From assembly GCF_030814835.1 (NCBI RefSeq), contig NZ_JAUSVS010000005.1, forward strand, positions 248,001-312,000: a stretch of DNA of 64,000 bases. The letters are read 5' to 3'. Shown in pieces: positions 26,005 through 34,771 of this stretch. Position 1 is the first letter of the stretch; every line of letters starts with the position of its first letter. A program made the translations under genes and the position numbers. This stretch comes from Caulobacter ginsengisoli. GTDB taxonomy: Bacteria; Pseudomonadota; Alphaproteobacteria; Caulobacterales; Caulobacteraceae. The notes under the pieces were generated by a model that did not search any database, was not told where the DNA came from, and saw only the letters and a program-made list of their open reading frames with translations.

Positions 26005-27066
26005 TCAGCTTCCTTGCTGCGCCCGTCCGCCGGGCGCCGCCACGATCATCTGAATCAGCACCTCTGTCACCTTGGGTTCCAGCCCTTCAGTGTGACCCTT
26101 GTCCAGCCGCACCACGTCGGCCACCACCCGCCCGTCCCGGCAGTTCGGATAGACGAAGACCCTGGCGGTCCCCGGCCGGGCGGTCAGGCCCCAGACCGGG
26201 TTGGCGTTGGCCTGGCGGGTGGTGTCATAGACCCAGCCGGGCTGGTCATCGACGATGTCCTCGCGGCGCGCCTTGGGCCCGCAGCCGAAGCGGTCGGCCC
26301 AGGGCGAGGCGTCGGGCAGGCTGACGATCTCGCGCTCGCCGCTCTCGAAGATGTAGGAGAAGTCGCAGGTCGGGGTCTTGGCCGCGCCGGGACGAGGCGC
26401 GTCGGCGGGCGGGGGCGGGGCGTCGGCCGGGCGGGGCGGGCCGAAACCGGGCGGCACCTGGGCCGGGCCGATGCGGCCGCCCGACAGGCTGAGCCAGCCG
26501 TCGACCTTGGTCCGGAAATAGTCGGAACAGACGATGCGGTTGGAGGTCATGCCGCCCTGCGAATGGCCGGCCAGCCAGAAGGCCTTGATGTTGGCCTTGC
26601 CGAAGGTGTCGAACACCAGGGTCGAGATGTCCTGCAGATAGGCGTCGTCCTCCGCCGCCTGCCAGATGCGGATGGCGGGCATGCCGGGGAACAGCGAGGC
26701 CGTGCTCGCCGCGGTCGGGGTGGCGATGACCAGCCGGTACTTCTCCTTGTAGTCGAAGGCCGGGAAGTAGTGGCGCTGCCAGTTGCCGATCGAGCCGGCC
26801 CCATGGATGTTGAGGATGAAGATGACCTTCTCGCCCGGCTTCAGGTCGCAGGGATAGTCGAGGAAGAATTTGCGTCCGCTCTTGGGCTCGACGGCGTTGC
26901 CCGGCTCCAGGATCAGGGCGCTGGCGCAGTCGGCGCCGTGGCAATGCAGCGGCGGCGGGCTCTCGCAGGTCACCCCGGCCCGCACGTCCGGAGCCGCCAT
27001 CGCCGGGGCCGCGAAGCCCAACGCAAGTCCGATCAAAGCCATGAGGCCAAGCCTGGATTTCATCAT
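26005..27066 (-). CDS. Secreted alpha/beta-hydrolase (PHB-depolymerase/feruloyl-esterase-like)
   Basis: 353 residues from the first ATG at 27066 (GGAAGGA upstream; a second ATG follows at once). Signal peptide ends AAPAMAAP. FILNIHGAGSIGNWQRH is the oxyanion-hole region, LAGHSQGGMTSNRI holds the nucleophile Ser, and DKGHTEGLEP the catalytic His. A Pro-rich insert (GPPRPADAPPPPADAPRPG) sits in the cap. Seven cysteines, likely disulfides. It resembles secreted esterases of the polyhydroxybutyrate depolymerase fold; substrate unknown. Confidence 0.83.
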   Translation of the reverse strand: MMKSRLGLMALIGLALGFAAPAMAAPDVRAGVTCESPPPLHCHGADCASALILEPGNAVEPKSGRKFFLDYPCDLKPGEKVIFILNIHGAGSIGNWQRHYFPAFDYKEKYRLVIATPTAASTASLFPGMPAIRIWQAAEDDAYLQDISTLVFDTFGKANIKAFWLAGHSQGGMTSNRIVCSDYFRTKVDGWLSLSGGRIGPAQVPPGFGPPRPADAPPPPADAPRPGAAKTPTCDFSYIFESGEREIVSLPDASPWADRFGCGPKARREDIVDDQPGWVYDTTRQANANPVWGLTARPGTARVFVYPNCRDGRVVADVVRLDKGHTEGLEPKVTEVLIQMIVAAPGGRAQQGS

Positions 27067-27078
27067 CGCCGTGTCCTT

Positions 27079-27095
27079 CCCTAGCACTGCTAGGG
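27079..27095 (-). promoter_or_regulatory. Probable TetR operator
   Basis: CCCTAGCA-C-TGCTAGGG, a perfect 8+1+8 palindrome, ends 13 bases before the esterase start. Size and position suit a TetR dimer, and the only regulator gene in the operon is the TetR gene at 25456-26004. Confidence 0.65.
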
Positions 27096-27218
27096 AGACC
27101 TTAAAGCGGCCTCGCCGCCGCCGGCAAGCGATATGTCGCGACCCGGCGGACTTGCGCCGCCGTCTCCCGCGTGCGAACCGGCCCCAGCCGCGCAGCAGAA
27201 TCTCCAAGGTCACCGCCC

Positions 27219-29186
27219 ATGCCTGCCAATCCCGTCGTCATGGCCGACGCCATCCGGGTCCTCTCGATGGAGGCGGTGCACAAGGCCCGCTCCGGCCACC
27301 AGGGCATGCCGATGGGCATGGCCGATGTCGCCACGGTGCTCTGGACCAGGTTTCTGAAATACGACGCCAGCAAGCCCGACTGGGCCGACCGCGACCGCTT
27401 CGTGCTGTCGGCGGGCCATGGCTCGATGCTGCTCTACAGCCTGCTGCACCTGACCGGCTTCAAGGCCGTCACCCGCCAGCAGCTGGAAGACTTCCGCCAG
27501 TGGGGCTCCAACACCCCCGGCCACCCGGAATACGGCCACACCCCGGGCGTCGAATGCACCACCGGCCCGCTGGGCCAGGGCCTGGCCACCGCCGTCGGCA
27601 TGGCCATGGCCGAGCGCTCGCTGGCCGCCCGCTACGGTTCGGACCTGGTCGACCACCGCACCTGGGTCATCGCCGGCGACGGCTGCCTGATGGAGGGGGT
27701 CAGCCATGAGGCCATCTCCATCGCCGGCCGGCTGAAGCTGAACCGCCTGACGGTCCTCTTCGACGACAACAACGTCACCATCGACGGGGTCGCCACCATC
27801 GCCGAGACCGGCGACCAGCTGGCTCGCTTCAAGGCCGCCGGCTGGGCAGTCAAGGCCGTCGACGGCCACAACCACGGCCAGATCGCCGCCGCCATGCGCT
27901 GGGCGGTGAAGCAGGACCGGCCGACCCTGATCGCCTGCAAGACCAGGATATCCAAGGGCGCCGGCCCCAAGGAGGCCGACCCCCACAGCCACGGCTACAC
28001 CCTGTTCGACGAGGAAATCGCGGTGGCCCGCCAGGCCATGGGCTGGACCGCCGAGCCCTTCACCGTGCCGGAAGACATCGAAAAGGCCTGGCGCGCCGCC
28101 GGCCGCAAGGGCGCCCGCCACCGCAAGGCCTGGGAAGCCCGCGTCAAGGCCGACCCCAAGGGCGCCGACCTGACCCGCGCCATGAAGGGCGACCTGCCGA
28201 AGAACGCCTTCGACGCCCTCGACGCCTATGTCGCCAAGATCGCCGAGAACCCCACCGCCAACGCCACCCGCACCCAGTCGGGCGCGGCCCTGGCCGAACT
28301 GACCCCGGCCATCCCCGAGATGATCGGCGGCTCGGCCGACCTGACCGGCTCGAACAACACCTTCGTCAAGGGCATGCTGCCGTTCGACCTGCCCGACTAT
28401 GCCGGCCGCTATGTCCACTATGGCGTGCGCGAGTTCGGCATGGCGGCGGCGATGAACGGCATGGCGCTGCATGGCGGGGTCATCCCGTATTCCGGCACCT
28501 TCCTGGTCTTCTCCGACTACAGCCGCCCGGCCATCCGGCTCGGCGCCTTGATGGGCATCCGGGTCATCCATGTGATGACCCACGACTCCATCGGCCTGGG
28601 CGAAGACGGCCCCACCCACCAGCCGGTCGAGCACGTGGCCTCGCTGCGGGCCATGCCCGGCCTGCTGGTCTTCCGCCCGGCCGACGCCATCGAGGCGGCC
28701 GAATGCTGGAAGGCCGCGCTGCAGGAGCGGGCCATGCCCTCGGTCATGTGCCTGTCGCGCCAGAAGACCGGCGTGGCGCGCCACAGCGGCGGCGATCTCA
28801 GCGCCAAGGGGGCTTACGAGGTTTCCCCGGCCAAGGGCGAGGCCCAGGTCACCCTGTTCGCCTCCGGCTCGGAAGTCGCCATCGCCCTGTCGGCCCAGCT
28901 GCTGCTGCAGGCCGACGGGATCGATACCCGCGTGGTCTCCACGCCCTGTTGGGAGCTGTTCGACCGCCAGACCCCCGCCGCCCAGGCCGCCGTCATCGGC
29001 AAGGCCTCGGTGCGGGTCGCCGTCGAAGCTGGGGTGCGGATGGGCTGGGAGAAGTTTATCGGCCAGGACGGCGTTTTCGTCGGCATGTCGAGCTTCGGCG
29101 CCAGCGCGCCGTATGAGCGGCTCTACAAGGAGTTCGGCATCACCCCGGAAGCCGTGGCCGCCGCCGCCAGGAAGGCGCTCAAGTGA
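27219..29186 (+). CDS. tkt: Transketolase
   Basis: Thiamine-diphosphate enzyme of the pentose phosphate pathway that moves two-carbon units between sugar phosphates. 655 residues. GDGCLMEGVSHEAISIAG is the ThDP/Mg motif, TGPLGQGLATAVG the upstream site, YGVREFGMAAAMNG the catalytic Glu region, and EDGPTHQPVEHVASLRA is present. The ATG at 27219 has AAGG upstream; an in-frame ATG at 27171 precedes it without a better site. First of the tkt-gap-pgk-fba carbon cluster, which is interrupted by other genes here. Confidence 0.97.
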   Translation: MPANPVVMADAIRVLSMEAVHKARSGHQGMPMGMADVATVLWTRFLKYDASKPDWADRDRFVLSAGHGSMLLYSLLHLTGFKAVTRQQLEDFRQWGSNTPGHPEYGHTPGVECTTGPLGQGLATAVGMAMAERSLAARYGSDLVDHRTWVIAGDGCLMEGVSHEAISIAGRLKLNRLTVLFDDNNVTIDGVATIAETGDQLARFKAAGWAVKAVDGHNHGQIAAAMRWAVKQDRPTLIACKTRISKGAGPKEADPHSHGYTLFDEEIAVARQAMGWTAEPFTVPEDIEKAWRAAGRKGARHRKAWEARVKADPKGADLTRAMKGDLPKNAFDALDAYVAKIAENPTANATRTQSGAALAELTPAIPEMIGGSADLTGSNNTFVKGMLPFDLPDYAGRYVHYGVREFGMAAAMNGMALHGGVIPYSGTFLVFSDYSRPAIRLGALMGIRVIHVMTHDSIGLGEDGPTHQPVEHVASLRAMPGLLVFRPADAIEAAECWKAALQERAMPSVMCLSRQKTGVARHSGGDLSAKGAYEVSPAKGEAQVTLFASGSEVAIALSAQLLLQADGIDTRVVSTPCWELFDRQTPAAQAAVIGKASVRVAVEAGVRMGWEKFIGQDGVFVGMSSFGASAPYERLYKEFGITPEAVAAAARKALK

Positions 29187-29929
29187 GACGTCTGGGCCTG
29201 GCGCTCGCCGCCCTGGCCTTGATCGCCGCCGCGCCGGCGACAGTGCGGCTCAGCGCCACCGCGCTGATGGCCAAGGACTTCTGGGCGACGCCGCGCATCC
29301 TGGCGCCCAGCACGCCCCAGACGGCGAAGATCAACGCCGCCCTGGATCGCGCCGACGGCCGGGCCCGCAAGCTGCTGACTGAGTGCAAGTCCGGCGGCGA
29401 GAATTTCCTCGAGCGCGGGGTCAGCGTCGACGCCTACGGCCCACGCTTCCTCAGCCTGTTCATCGCCAACAGCATCTATTGCGGCGGCGCCCATCCCGAG
29501 ACCTGGCAGATCGCCCTGACCTACGACCTGACCACGGGCCGGCCCATCGACTGGGCGCAGTACCTGCCCGCTGACCTGGTCAGCGTCACCGCCCTGGAGG
29601 ACCAGGGCGACGGCAGCAAGATCGGGGTCCTGAAATCGCCCGCCCTGCTGGCCTGGTATCGCGCCGCCGTGGCCCGCGAGGGGCTGCAGGACAACGCCTG
29701 GTGGGCCGAGTGCAAGGACGTCTATGACACCGAGGACCTGGCCCTGGTCCTGTGGATCGACGCCAAGCAGGGCGGGGTGATGGCCCAGGCCTCCTCGCTG
29801 CCGCACGCCGTCCAGGCCTGCGTCAGCCCGCAGATGCTCTCCATCGCCGAACTGCGCAAACGCGGCGCCAAGCCGGCGCTAGCGGACGCCATCGCGGCCA
29901 TGCAGCGCGCGAGGGGCTGGCGGCACTAG
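29183..29929 (+). CDS. Secreted protein with DUF3298-like domain
   Basis: 248 residues, starting at a GTG that overlaps the tkt stop (GTGA). Signal peptide ends near IAAAPA. The segment LSLFIANSIYCGGAHPE, then LTYDLTTGRPIDWAQYL, resembles the DUF3298 pattern of extracytoplasmic proteins such as RsiV. Four cysteines. No enzymatic motif. Cotranscribed with tkt; role unknown. Confidence 0.65.
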   Translation: MRRLGLALAALALIAAAPATVRLSATALMAKDFWATPRILAPSTPQTAKINAALDRADGRARKLLTECKSGGENFLERGVSVDAYGPRFLSLFIANSIYCGGAHPETWQIALTYDLTTGRPIDWAQYLPADLVSVTALEDQGDGSKIGVLKSPALLAWYRAAVAREGLQDNAWWAECKDVYDTEDLALVLWIDAKQGGVMAQASSLPHAVQACVSPQMLSIAELRKRGAKPALADAIAAMQRARGWRH

Positions 29930-29934
29930 AAACT

Positions 29935-30150
29935 CCTCACCCGTAGGGGGAGGACGATCGCGCCAGAGCGCGATCAGGAGGGGGTCTTCGGGCAGGGGCG
30001 GTGGTCGTGGCGGCTGGCCCTCGGACGCCTTGCAAACCGCCCCAGCAGTGCCGGAGAATCCCAGCCCCTGCCCGAACACCCCCACCTGGCCGGCCACGGG
30101 CGCGCAGCAAGCGCGCCTCGGGCGGGCCGTCCGCCCCCTACGTGGGCGGA
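29935..30150. repeat. Inverted-repeat element, GC-rich
   Basis: Outer arms CTCCTCACCCGTAGGGGGAGG and CCGCCCCCTACGTGGGCGGAG share an ACGTGGGCGG-type core but are not identical. Inner paired blocks: GGGGGTCTTCGGGCAGGGGC against GCCCCTGCCCGAACACCCCC. Flanking small hairpin GATCGCGC...GCGCGATC. Lies between the DUF3298-like gene and the convergent NTF2-like gene. Confidence 0.7.
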
Positions 30151-30151
30151 G

Positions 30152-30637
30152 TTAGGCGCCGAGCTGTTTGCGGAAGGCGGCGAAGTCGATCACCTCCCAG
30201 TCCTCGGCGATGCGGCCGCCCGCGATGCGGTGGAAGTGCATGCCGAAGGACGTGACCAGCTTGCCGGTCGGCGGCTCGCCGAAGTAGGAGCCGATATGGC
30301 GCCCGGTCGCCGTCCAGCGCACGGCCACCCGGTCGCCGCTTTCGACCAGGTCGTGGATGTCGAGGTGGTAGTCGGCGGTGTTGCTCAGAATCCAGCGGGC
30401 GCCCTCCTTGAAATCCGCCAGGCTCAGCGTTCGGCCGTTGGGGTGGTGGCGATAGTCGGGGGTCACCAGGGCGTCCATCTCGTCGAAGGCCTGGCGATTG
30501 ACCGCGTCCCAGAACCGGCGGACCAGCACTTCGCCAGGACCTTGAGCGGGTTCTGCCAAGGCCGCGCCGGCCACTGCCAGGGAGAGTGGGGCCAGCGGAA
30601 TGGGCAGCAGCATCAGGCGGCGGCTTGGACGGTTCAT
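30152..30637 (-). CDS. Secreted SnoaL/NTF2-like ester cyclase-type protein
   Basis: 161 residues from the ATG at 30637. A Tat-like leader (RPSRRLMLLPIPLAPLSL) ends at ALAEPA. The mature domain is SnoaL/NTF2-like: VRRFWDAVNRQAFDEMD, PDYRHHPNG, HDLVESGDRVAVRWTATG and GRIAEDWEVID. Such domains often act as isomerases, hydratases or ligand binders. An in-frame ATG nine codons upstream is less likely. Divergent from the S41 peptidase gene at 30828. Confidence 0.78.
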   Translation of the reverse strand: MNRPSRRLMLLPIPLAPLSLAVAGAALAEPAQGPGEVLVRRFWDAVNRQAFDEMDALVTPDYRHHPNGRTLSLADFKEGARWILSNTADYHLDIHDLVESGDRVAVRWTATGRHIGSYFGEPPTGKLVTSFGMHFHRIAGGRIAEDWEVIDFAAFRKQLGA

Positions 30638-30827
30638 GACGGGCTCCCCAGCAGTGTGGGGCAATATGGATCGCGACCTGGGTCCGGCAAGGCGCGGCGC
30701 CTTACCGCGAATTCACTCGTCCCGCGCCGCGCCAGGCTTCAACCTCGCAACAACTTTGCCAGATGCGGAAATGTGGCGGTCACACGCCCTCGCCATCCTG
30801 GCTGCTTCATCGCAGGGGAGGCGATCC

Positions 30828-32180
30828 ATGACCCGAAACACCCTTCTGGCCGGCGCGGCGCTGCTGTTGGCCCTGACCGGCGCCGCGGTGGCCCAGACCG
30901 CCCCGCCCCAAGGGCCGATGGCCGCCGCGCCCGCCGCGCCGGTCCAGCCTCGCCTGGTGGTCGACGGCGTCGCCCAGGCGATCTCCGACAGCTATTTCGA
31001 CGCCGCCAAGGGCGCCCAGATCGCCGCCAGCCTCGGGGCCGCCGCCGCCAAGGGCGAGTTCGACCGCTTCACCGACCCCCGCGACTTGGCCACGGCTTTG
31101 GGGAACTGGCTGCGGCCGCTGGACGCCCATTTCAACGTGGTGTGGAATCCCGCCGCCGGCCCGCCGCCCCAAGGCGGGCCTCAGCGGCGCGCCCCCGATC
31201 CCGCCCAGATCGCTCAGCGCGAGGCGGCCGATCGGCGGGCCAATTTCGGCTTCCGGCGGGTCGAGATCCTGTCGGGCAACATCGGCTACATCGACCTGCG
31301 CCAGTTCGCCGATTTTGATCCCGAGTCCGCCACCGCCCCCGCCCGCGACGCCGCCGACGCGGCCCTGGCCCTGATCGCCAGGACCGACGCGGTGATCATC
31401 GACCTGCGCGACAATGGCGGCGGCTCGCCGGCCATGGTCGGCTATCTGGCCAGCGCCTTCACCCCGGCCGGGGCCAACATCTACAACACCTTCCACTCCC
31501 GCGAAGGCGACAGCAGCGAGGCGCCCATCAAGCCCTACGCCAAGCCCCGGCTGGATGTGCCCGTCTACATCCTGACCACCGCCCGCACCGGCTCGGCCGC
31601 CGAGGCCCTGGCCTACACCCTGCAGCAGGCCGGTCGGGCGACCATCGTCGGCGAGGCCAGCGGCGGGGCGGCCAACCCGGGCGGCATGGCGCCGGCCGGC
31701 AACGGCTTTGCCATCTTCGTCTCGCGCGGCTCACCCGAGAACCCGATCAGCCACAAGAACTGGGAAGGAACTGGCGTCCAGCCCGACCAGCCCGCCCCCG
31801 CCGCCCAGGCCCTGATCGTCGCCCGCCGCCTGGCGCTCACGGCCGTGGTCGCCAAGGCCCCGGCCGGTCCGGCCAGGACCGACAGCCAATGGGCGCTGGA
31901 GGCGCTCGACGCCGAGGGCAGGCCGCCAGTGGCGCCCGCCGCCGACCTCGCCGGGACCTATTCCGGGGTCAATGTCACCGTGAACGGCGAGGGCCTGCTG
32001 CAGCTGCAGCGAGGCCGGCGTCCGCCCCAGGTGCTGCTGGCCCTCGGCGGCGACCTCTTCAACGTGCGCGGCGAGCCCGACCGGCGGCTGCGTTTTGCCC
32101 GGGACGACAAGGGCCGGCCGGTGGCGCTAGAATACCTGACCGAAGACGGCAGCCCGGGCCCGAGGCTGCGGCGCGACTGA
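30828..32180 (+). CDS. S41-family peptidase (tail-specific/IRBP-like)
   Basis: 450 residues. Signal peptide ends GAAVAQTA. The N-terminal half has the segment SYFDAAKGAQIAASL; the core domain VIIDLRDNGGGSPAMVGYLASAF and YILTTARTGSAAEALAYTL carries the catalytic Ser near residue 255, followed by RATIVGEASGGAANPGG. This matches S41 peptidases of the retinol-binding-protein/tricorn type. A C-terminal tail of about 80 residues (YSGVNVTVNGEGLLQLQ) resembles a small beta-domain. Acts outside the inner membrane. Confidence 0.86.
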   Translation: MTRNTLLAGAALLLALTGAAVAQTAPPQGPMAAAPAAPVQPRLVVDGVAQAISDSYFDAAKGAQIAASLGAAAAKGEFDRFTDPRDLATALGNWLRPLDAHFNVVWNPAAGPPPQGGPQRRAPDPAQIAQREAADRRANFGFRRVEILSGNIGYIDLRQFADFDPESATAPARDAADAALALIARTDAVIIDLRDNGGGSPAMVGYLASAFTPAGANIYNTFHSREGDSSEAPIKPYAKPRLDVPVYILTTARTGSAAEALAYTLQQAGRATIVGEASGGAANPGGMAPAGNGFAIFVSRGSPENPISHKNWEGTGVQPDQPAPAAQALIVARRLALTAVVAKAPAGPARTDSQWALEALDAEGRPPVAPAADLAGTYSGVNVTVNGEGLLQLQRGRRPPQVLLALGGDLFNVRGEPDRRLRFARDDKGRPVALEYLTEDGSPGPRLRRD

Positions 32181-32190
32181 GGAGGATGCG

Positions 32191-32580
32191 ATGGCCGAGG
32201 CGGCAGTGGGGGCGATGTCCCCGTTCTTCATCGTCGCCAACGTCACGCGGACCATCGCCTACTACCGCGATGCGCTGGGCTTCGAAGCGACGTGGCAGAC
32301 CTCGGAGGAGGATCCCTTCGGCGCGGTGTTGAACCGGGGCGGGGCCCAGCTGATGGTCAAGTCGCATGACGGCCTGGCGCCGATCCCCAACCCGTCCCGC
32401 CATCCCTGGATGAGCTGGGACGCCTACGTCTACACCCCCGATCCCGACGCCCTGGCCGCCGAGGTGGCGGATCGCGGCGCGACCTTCGCGGCGGCCCTGA
32501 CCGATCGCGAAGACGGCCTGCGCGGCTTCGAGATCGCCGACCCGGACGGCTACGTCCTGTTCTTCGGCCGGCCCTGTTAG
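32191..32580 (+). CDS. VOC (glyoxalase/bleomycin-resistance) family protein
   Basis: 129 residues. VOC fold signs: PFFIVANVTRTIAYYRDALGF and the end GLRGFEIADPDGYVLFFG. Usually metal-dependent, with His/Glu ligands; here candidate ligands are the Asp/Glu near the last strand. GAGGAGG precedes the ATG, 10 bases after the peptidase stop, so probably cotranscribed. Substrate unknown. Confidence 0.82.
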   Translation: MAEAAVGAMSPFFIVANVTRTIAYYRDALGFEATWQTSEEDPFGAVLNRGGAQLMVKSHDGLAPIPNPSRHPWMSWDAYVYTPDPDALAAEVADRGATFAAALTDREDGLRGFEIADPDGYVLFFGRPC

Positions 32581-33013
32581 GGCCAATCGACATTCGCGGA
32601 GACGGGATTTCCGGCGCTGCGGGCGGCATGGATGTGGGTTTTGGGGTCGCTTCGCGACAGGAAGATAAGGGTAGGGAAGAAGCGCAAGCGACGGCGCTGT
32701 CCCGAGACCCGTCGGCGCTGATCCGCTGATCTCTATCGAGGCGCATCGCGCCTCAACAAGGTCCAGCCAGAGGACGGCCCGCCGCGCCTTGTCCGTTGAT
32801 CGCCGCCGCTTCCTCTTCTTCTCTACCCTTATCTTCCTGTCGCGAAGCGACCCCAAAAATACCCACGCCTTCCCAAGTCTGGGAGGAACGTCGATTGGGC
32901 CCAGGGCGGTCCCCGACACATTCCGATGCGCTTCGTGACCGGGCGCGGGGTTGACTTCGCGGGCTCCAGCCGCAAAACCGCGCCCCACATCACGAAATCG
33001 GGAGCGCTGCCAC
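32581..33013. other. Gene-free stretch between the VOC gene and gap
   Basis: 433 bases with no credible gene. It contains the large inverted repeat at 32635-32867 and, after it, the upstream region of gap (about 32870-33013), in which I see no clear promoter motif. The ribosome binding site for gap is a weak GGGAGC at about 33000-33005. Confidence 0.7.
32635..32867. repeat. Long inverted repeat with 45-50 base arms
   Basis: The left arm runs GTGGGTTTTTGGGGTCGCTTCG-like from 32635 to about 32684, through GGAAGATAAGGGTAG; the right arm is its near-perfect reverse complement at about 32815-32867 (CTACCCTTATCTTCC, CGAAGCGACCCC). About 130 bases separate them. A few mismatches near GGAAGAAG/CTTCTT. 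Not a gene. Confidence 0.85.
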
Positions 33014-34021
33014 ATGACCCTTCGCGTCGCCATCAACGGATTTGGCCGGATCGGCCGCCTGGTCCTGCGCTCGATCGTCGAACATGGCCGCACGGACATC
33101 GAGGTCGTCTCGATCAATGACCTTGGCCCGGTCGAGACCAACGCCCACCTGCTGCGCTACGACAGCGTGCATGGCCGCTTCCCCGGAACCATCACCTCGG
33201 GCGAGGACTGGATCGATGTCGGCCACGGCAAGATCAAGGTCACGGCCATCCGCGACCCTAAGGAGCTTCCCCACAAGGAACTCAACGTCGACATCGCCTT
33301 CGAATGCACGGGCCTGTTCACCGCCAAGGATAAGGCCAGCGCCCACCTGGAGGCCGGCGCCAAGCGGGTCCTGGTCAGCGCCCCCTGCGACAACGCCGAC
33401 GCCACCATCGTCTACAAGGTCAACCACCAGGTCCTGACCAAGGACGACATCGTGGTCTCCAACGGCAGCTGCACCACCAATGCGCTCGCCCCGGTGGCCA
33501 AGGTGCTGAACGACCTGTTCGGCATCGAGCGCGGCTACATGACCACCATCCACGCCTATACCGGCGACCAGCCGACGCTGGACACCATGCATAAGGATCT
33601 CTACCGCGCCCGCGCCGCGGCCCTCAGCATGATCCCGACCTCGACCGGCGCCGCCAAGGCGCTGGGCCTGGTGCTGCCGGAACTGAAGGGCAAGCTGGAC
33701 GGCTCCTCGATCCGCGTCCCGACCCCCAACGTCTCGGTCGTCGACCTGAAGGTCGTGGCCGCCCGCGACGTCACCGTCGCCGAGATCAACGACGCCCTGA
33801 AGGCCGCCGCCGCCGGTCCGATGAGCGGCGTGCTGGCCGTCACCGCCGACCCGGTGGTCTCCATCGACCTCAATCACATCGCCGCCTCCTCGACCGCCGC
33901 CCTGCCGCAGACGCAAGTCGTGGATGGCAAGTTGGCCCGCGTGCTGAGCTGGTACGACAACGAATGGGGCTTCGCCACGCGGATGAGCGACACCGCGCTG
34001 GTGATGGCGAAGTTCCTGTAA
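33014..34021 (+). CDS. gap: Glyceraldehyde-3-phosphate dehydrogenase, type I
   Basis: Oxidises glyceraldehyde-3-phosphate to 1,3-bisphosphoglycerate with NAD(P). 335 residues. NAD fold INGFGRIGRLVLRS, Asp in VSINDLGP, catalytic Cys at 153 in SNGSCTTNALAP, His in YTGDQ region (MTTIHAYTGDQPTLD), and WYDNEWGF at the end. Start ATG at 33014 gives MTLRVAINGF; an upstream ATG at 32951 is in frame but adds unrelated residues. Part of the tkt-gap-pgk-fba cluster. Confidence 0.97.
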   Translation: MTLRVAINGFGRIGRLVLRSIVEHGRTDIEVVSINDLGPVETNAHLLRYDSVHGRFPGTITSGEDWIDVGHGKIKVTAIRDPKELPHKELNVDIAFECTGLFTAKDKASAHLEAGAKRVLVSAPCDNADATIVYKVNHQVLTKDDIVVSNGSCTTNALAPVAKVLNDLFGIERGYMTTIHAYTGDQPTLDTMHKDLYRARAAALSMIPTSTGAAKALGLVLPELKGKLDGSSIRVPTPNVSVVDLKVVAARDVTVAEINDALKAAAAGPMSGVLAVTADPVVSIDLNHIAASSTAALPQTQVVDGKLARVLSWYDNEWGFATRMSDTALVMAKFL

Positions 34022-34047
34022 GAGCGCCGCGACCAGAATTGCGATAG

Positions 34048-34073
34048 CGTCCGACTGCGCTGAGGATCGGACG
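34048..34073. terminator. Hairpin after gap
   Basis: CGTCCGA (34048-34054) and TCGGACG (34067-34073) form a perfect 7-base stem with a 12-base loop, starting 26 bases after the gap stop. No U-tract, so terminator function is uncertain; it could also limit 3' decay. Confidence 0.4.
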
Positions 34074-34088
34074 AAGGCGGACGCGACC

Positions 34089-34760
34089 ATGCTCAAATTC
34101 TTGAAGAGTTTGCTGGACAGGCTGAGTGGCTCTCCGTCACCCGCGCCGTTGAACGCGTCGCAAGATGCTGAACCGGACTGGGATACAGCTGCGGAAATGC
34201 GGGCGTATATCGAGAGGGCGGTTGCGGGTGGCTTCGAGACTCGCGACGAAATCCTCCAAACCTGCGAGGACATGGCGGAGGACATCCTGGACAGACAGCA
34301 GTTCCGCAACGATGCGCAAGGCTACCTCGCAGAGCGTCTGCAGGCTCATCGCGCCGAGCAGGCGACCTGGCCTGAGATAACCGACTGCGATCGGCTTGAC
34401 GCCGCGTTCGCCGCGCTGGAAGCCAAGGGAATCGTATCGAGGCAGAACTTCTCCTGCTGCGGGACTTGTGGCTCCACGGAAATCTGGGACGAGATCGATG
34501 CGGCCCGCGAAGCCGGTCTTCCGGCGCGGGGATATGCGTTCTTTCACATGCAGGACACCGAGTCCGCAGTTGAGGGGTACGGTGTGTACTTGAATTATGG
34601 TGGGTGCGACGAAGGGGCGCCGGCCCAAGTCGCAATCGGCCACGAGATCGTCGCCCAACTGAACAGCCAGGGTCTCGAAACAGACTGGGACGGTCGGCTT
34701 GAACGCAGGATCGGCGTTTCGCTCGACTGGAAACGACGCCGCTCTGCGCTTCACGACTGA
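34089..34760 (+). CDS. DUF6891-like protein between gap and pgk
   Basis: 223 residues, soluble. Characteristic FSCCGTCGSTEIWDEID near residues 122-138, VYLNYGG and IGHEIVAQLNSQGLETDWDG fit the DUF6891 family, of unknown function. Its wobble positions are less GC-rich than the neighbours, suggesting a later arrival. It splits the usual gap-pgk pair, on the same strand, with 11 bases before pgk. Confidence 0.75.
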   Translation: MLKFLKSLLDRLSGSPSPAPLNASQDAEPDWDTAAEMRAYIERAVAGGFETRDEILQTCEDMAEDILDRQQFRNDAQGYLAERLQAHRAEQATWPEITDCDRLDAAFAALEAKGIVSRQNFSCCGTCGSTEIWDEIDAAREAGLPARGYAFFHMQDTESAVEGYGVYLNYGGCDEGAPAQVAIGHEIVAQLNSQGLETDWDGRLERRIGVSLDWKRRRSALHD

Positions 34761-34771
34761 GAATTACATCC

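Noticed and set aside
27210-28784. Minus-strand frame of over 500 codons opposite tkt
   Set aside because: Shadow of transketolase. The sense-strand protein has clear catalytic motifs.
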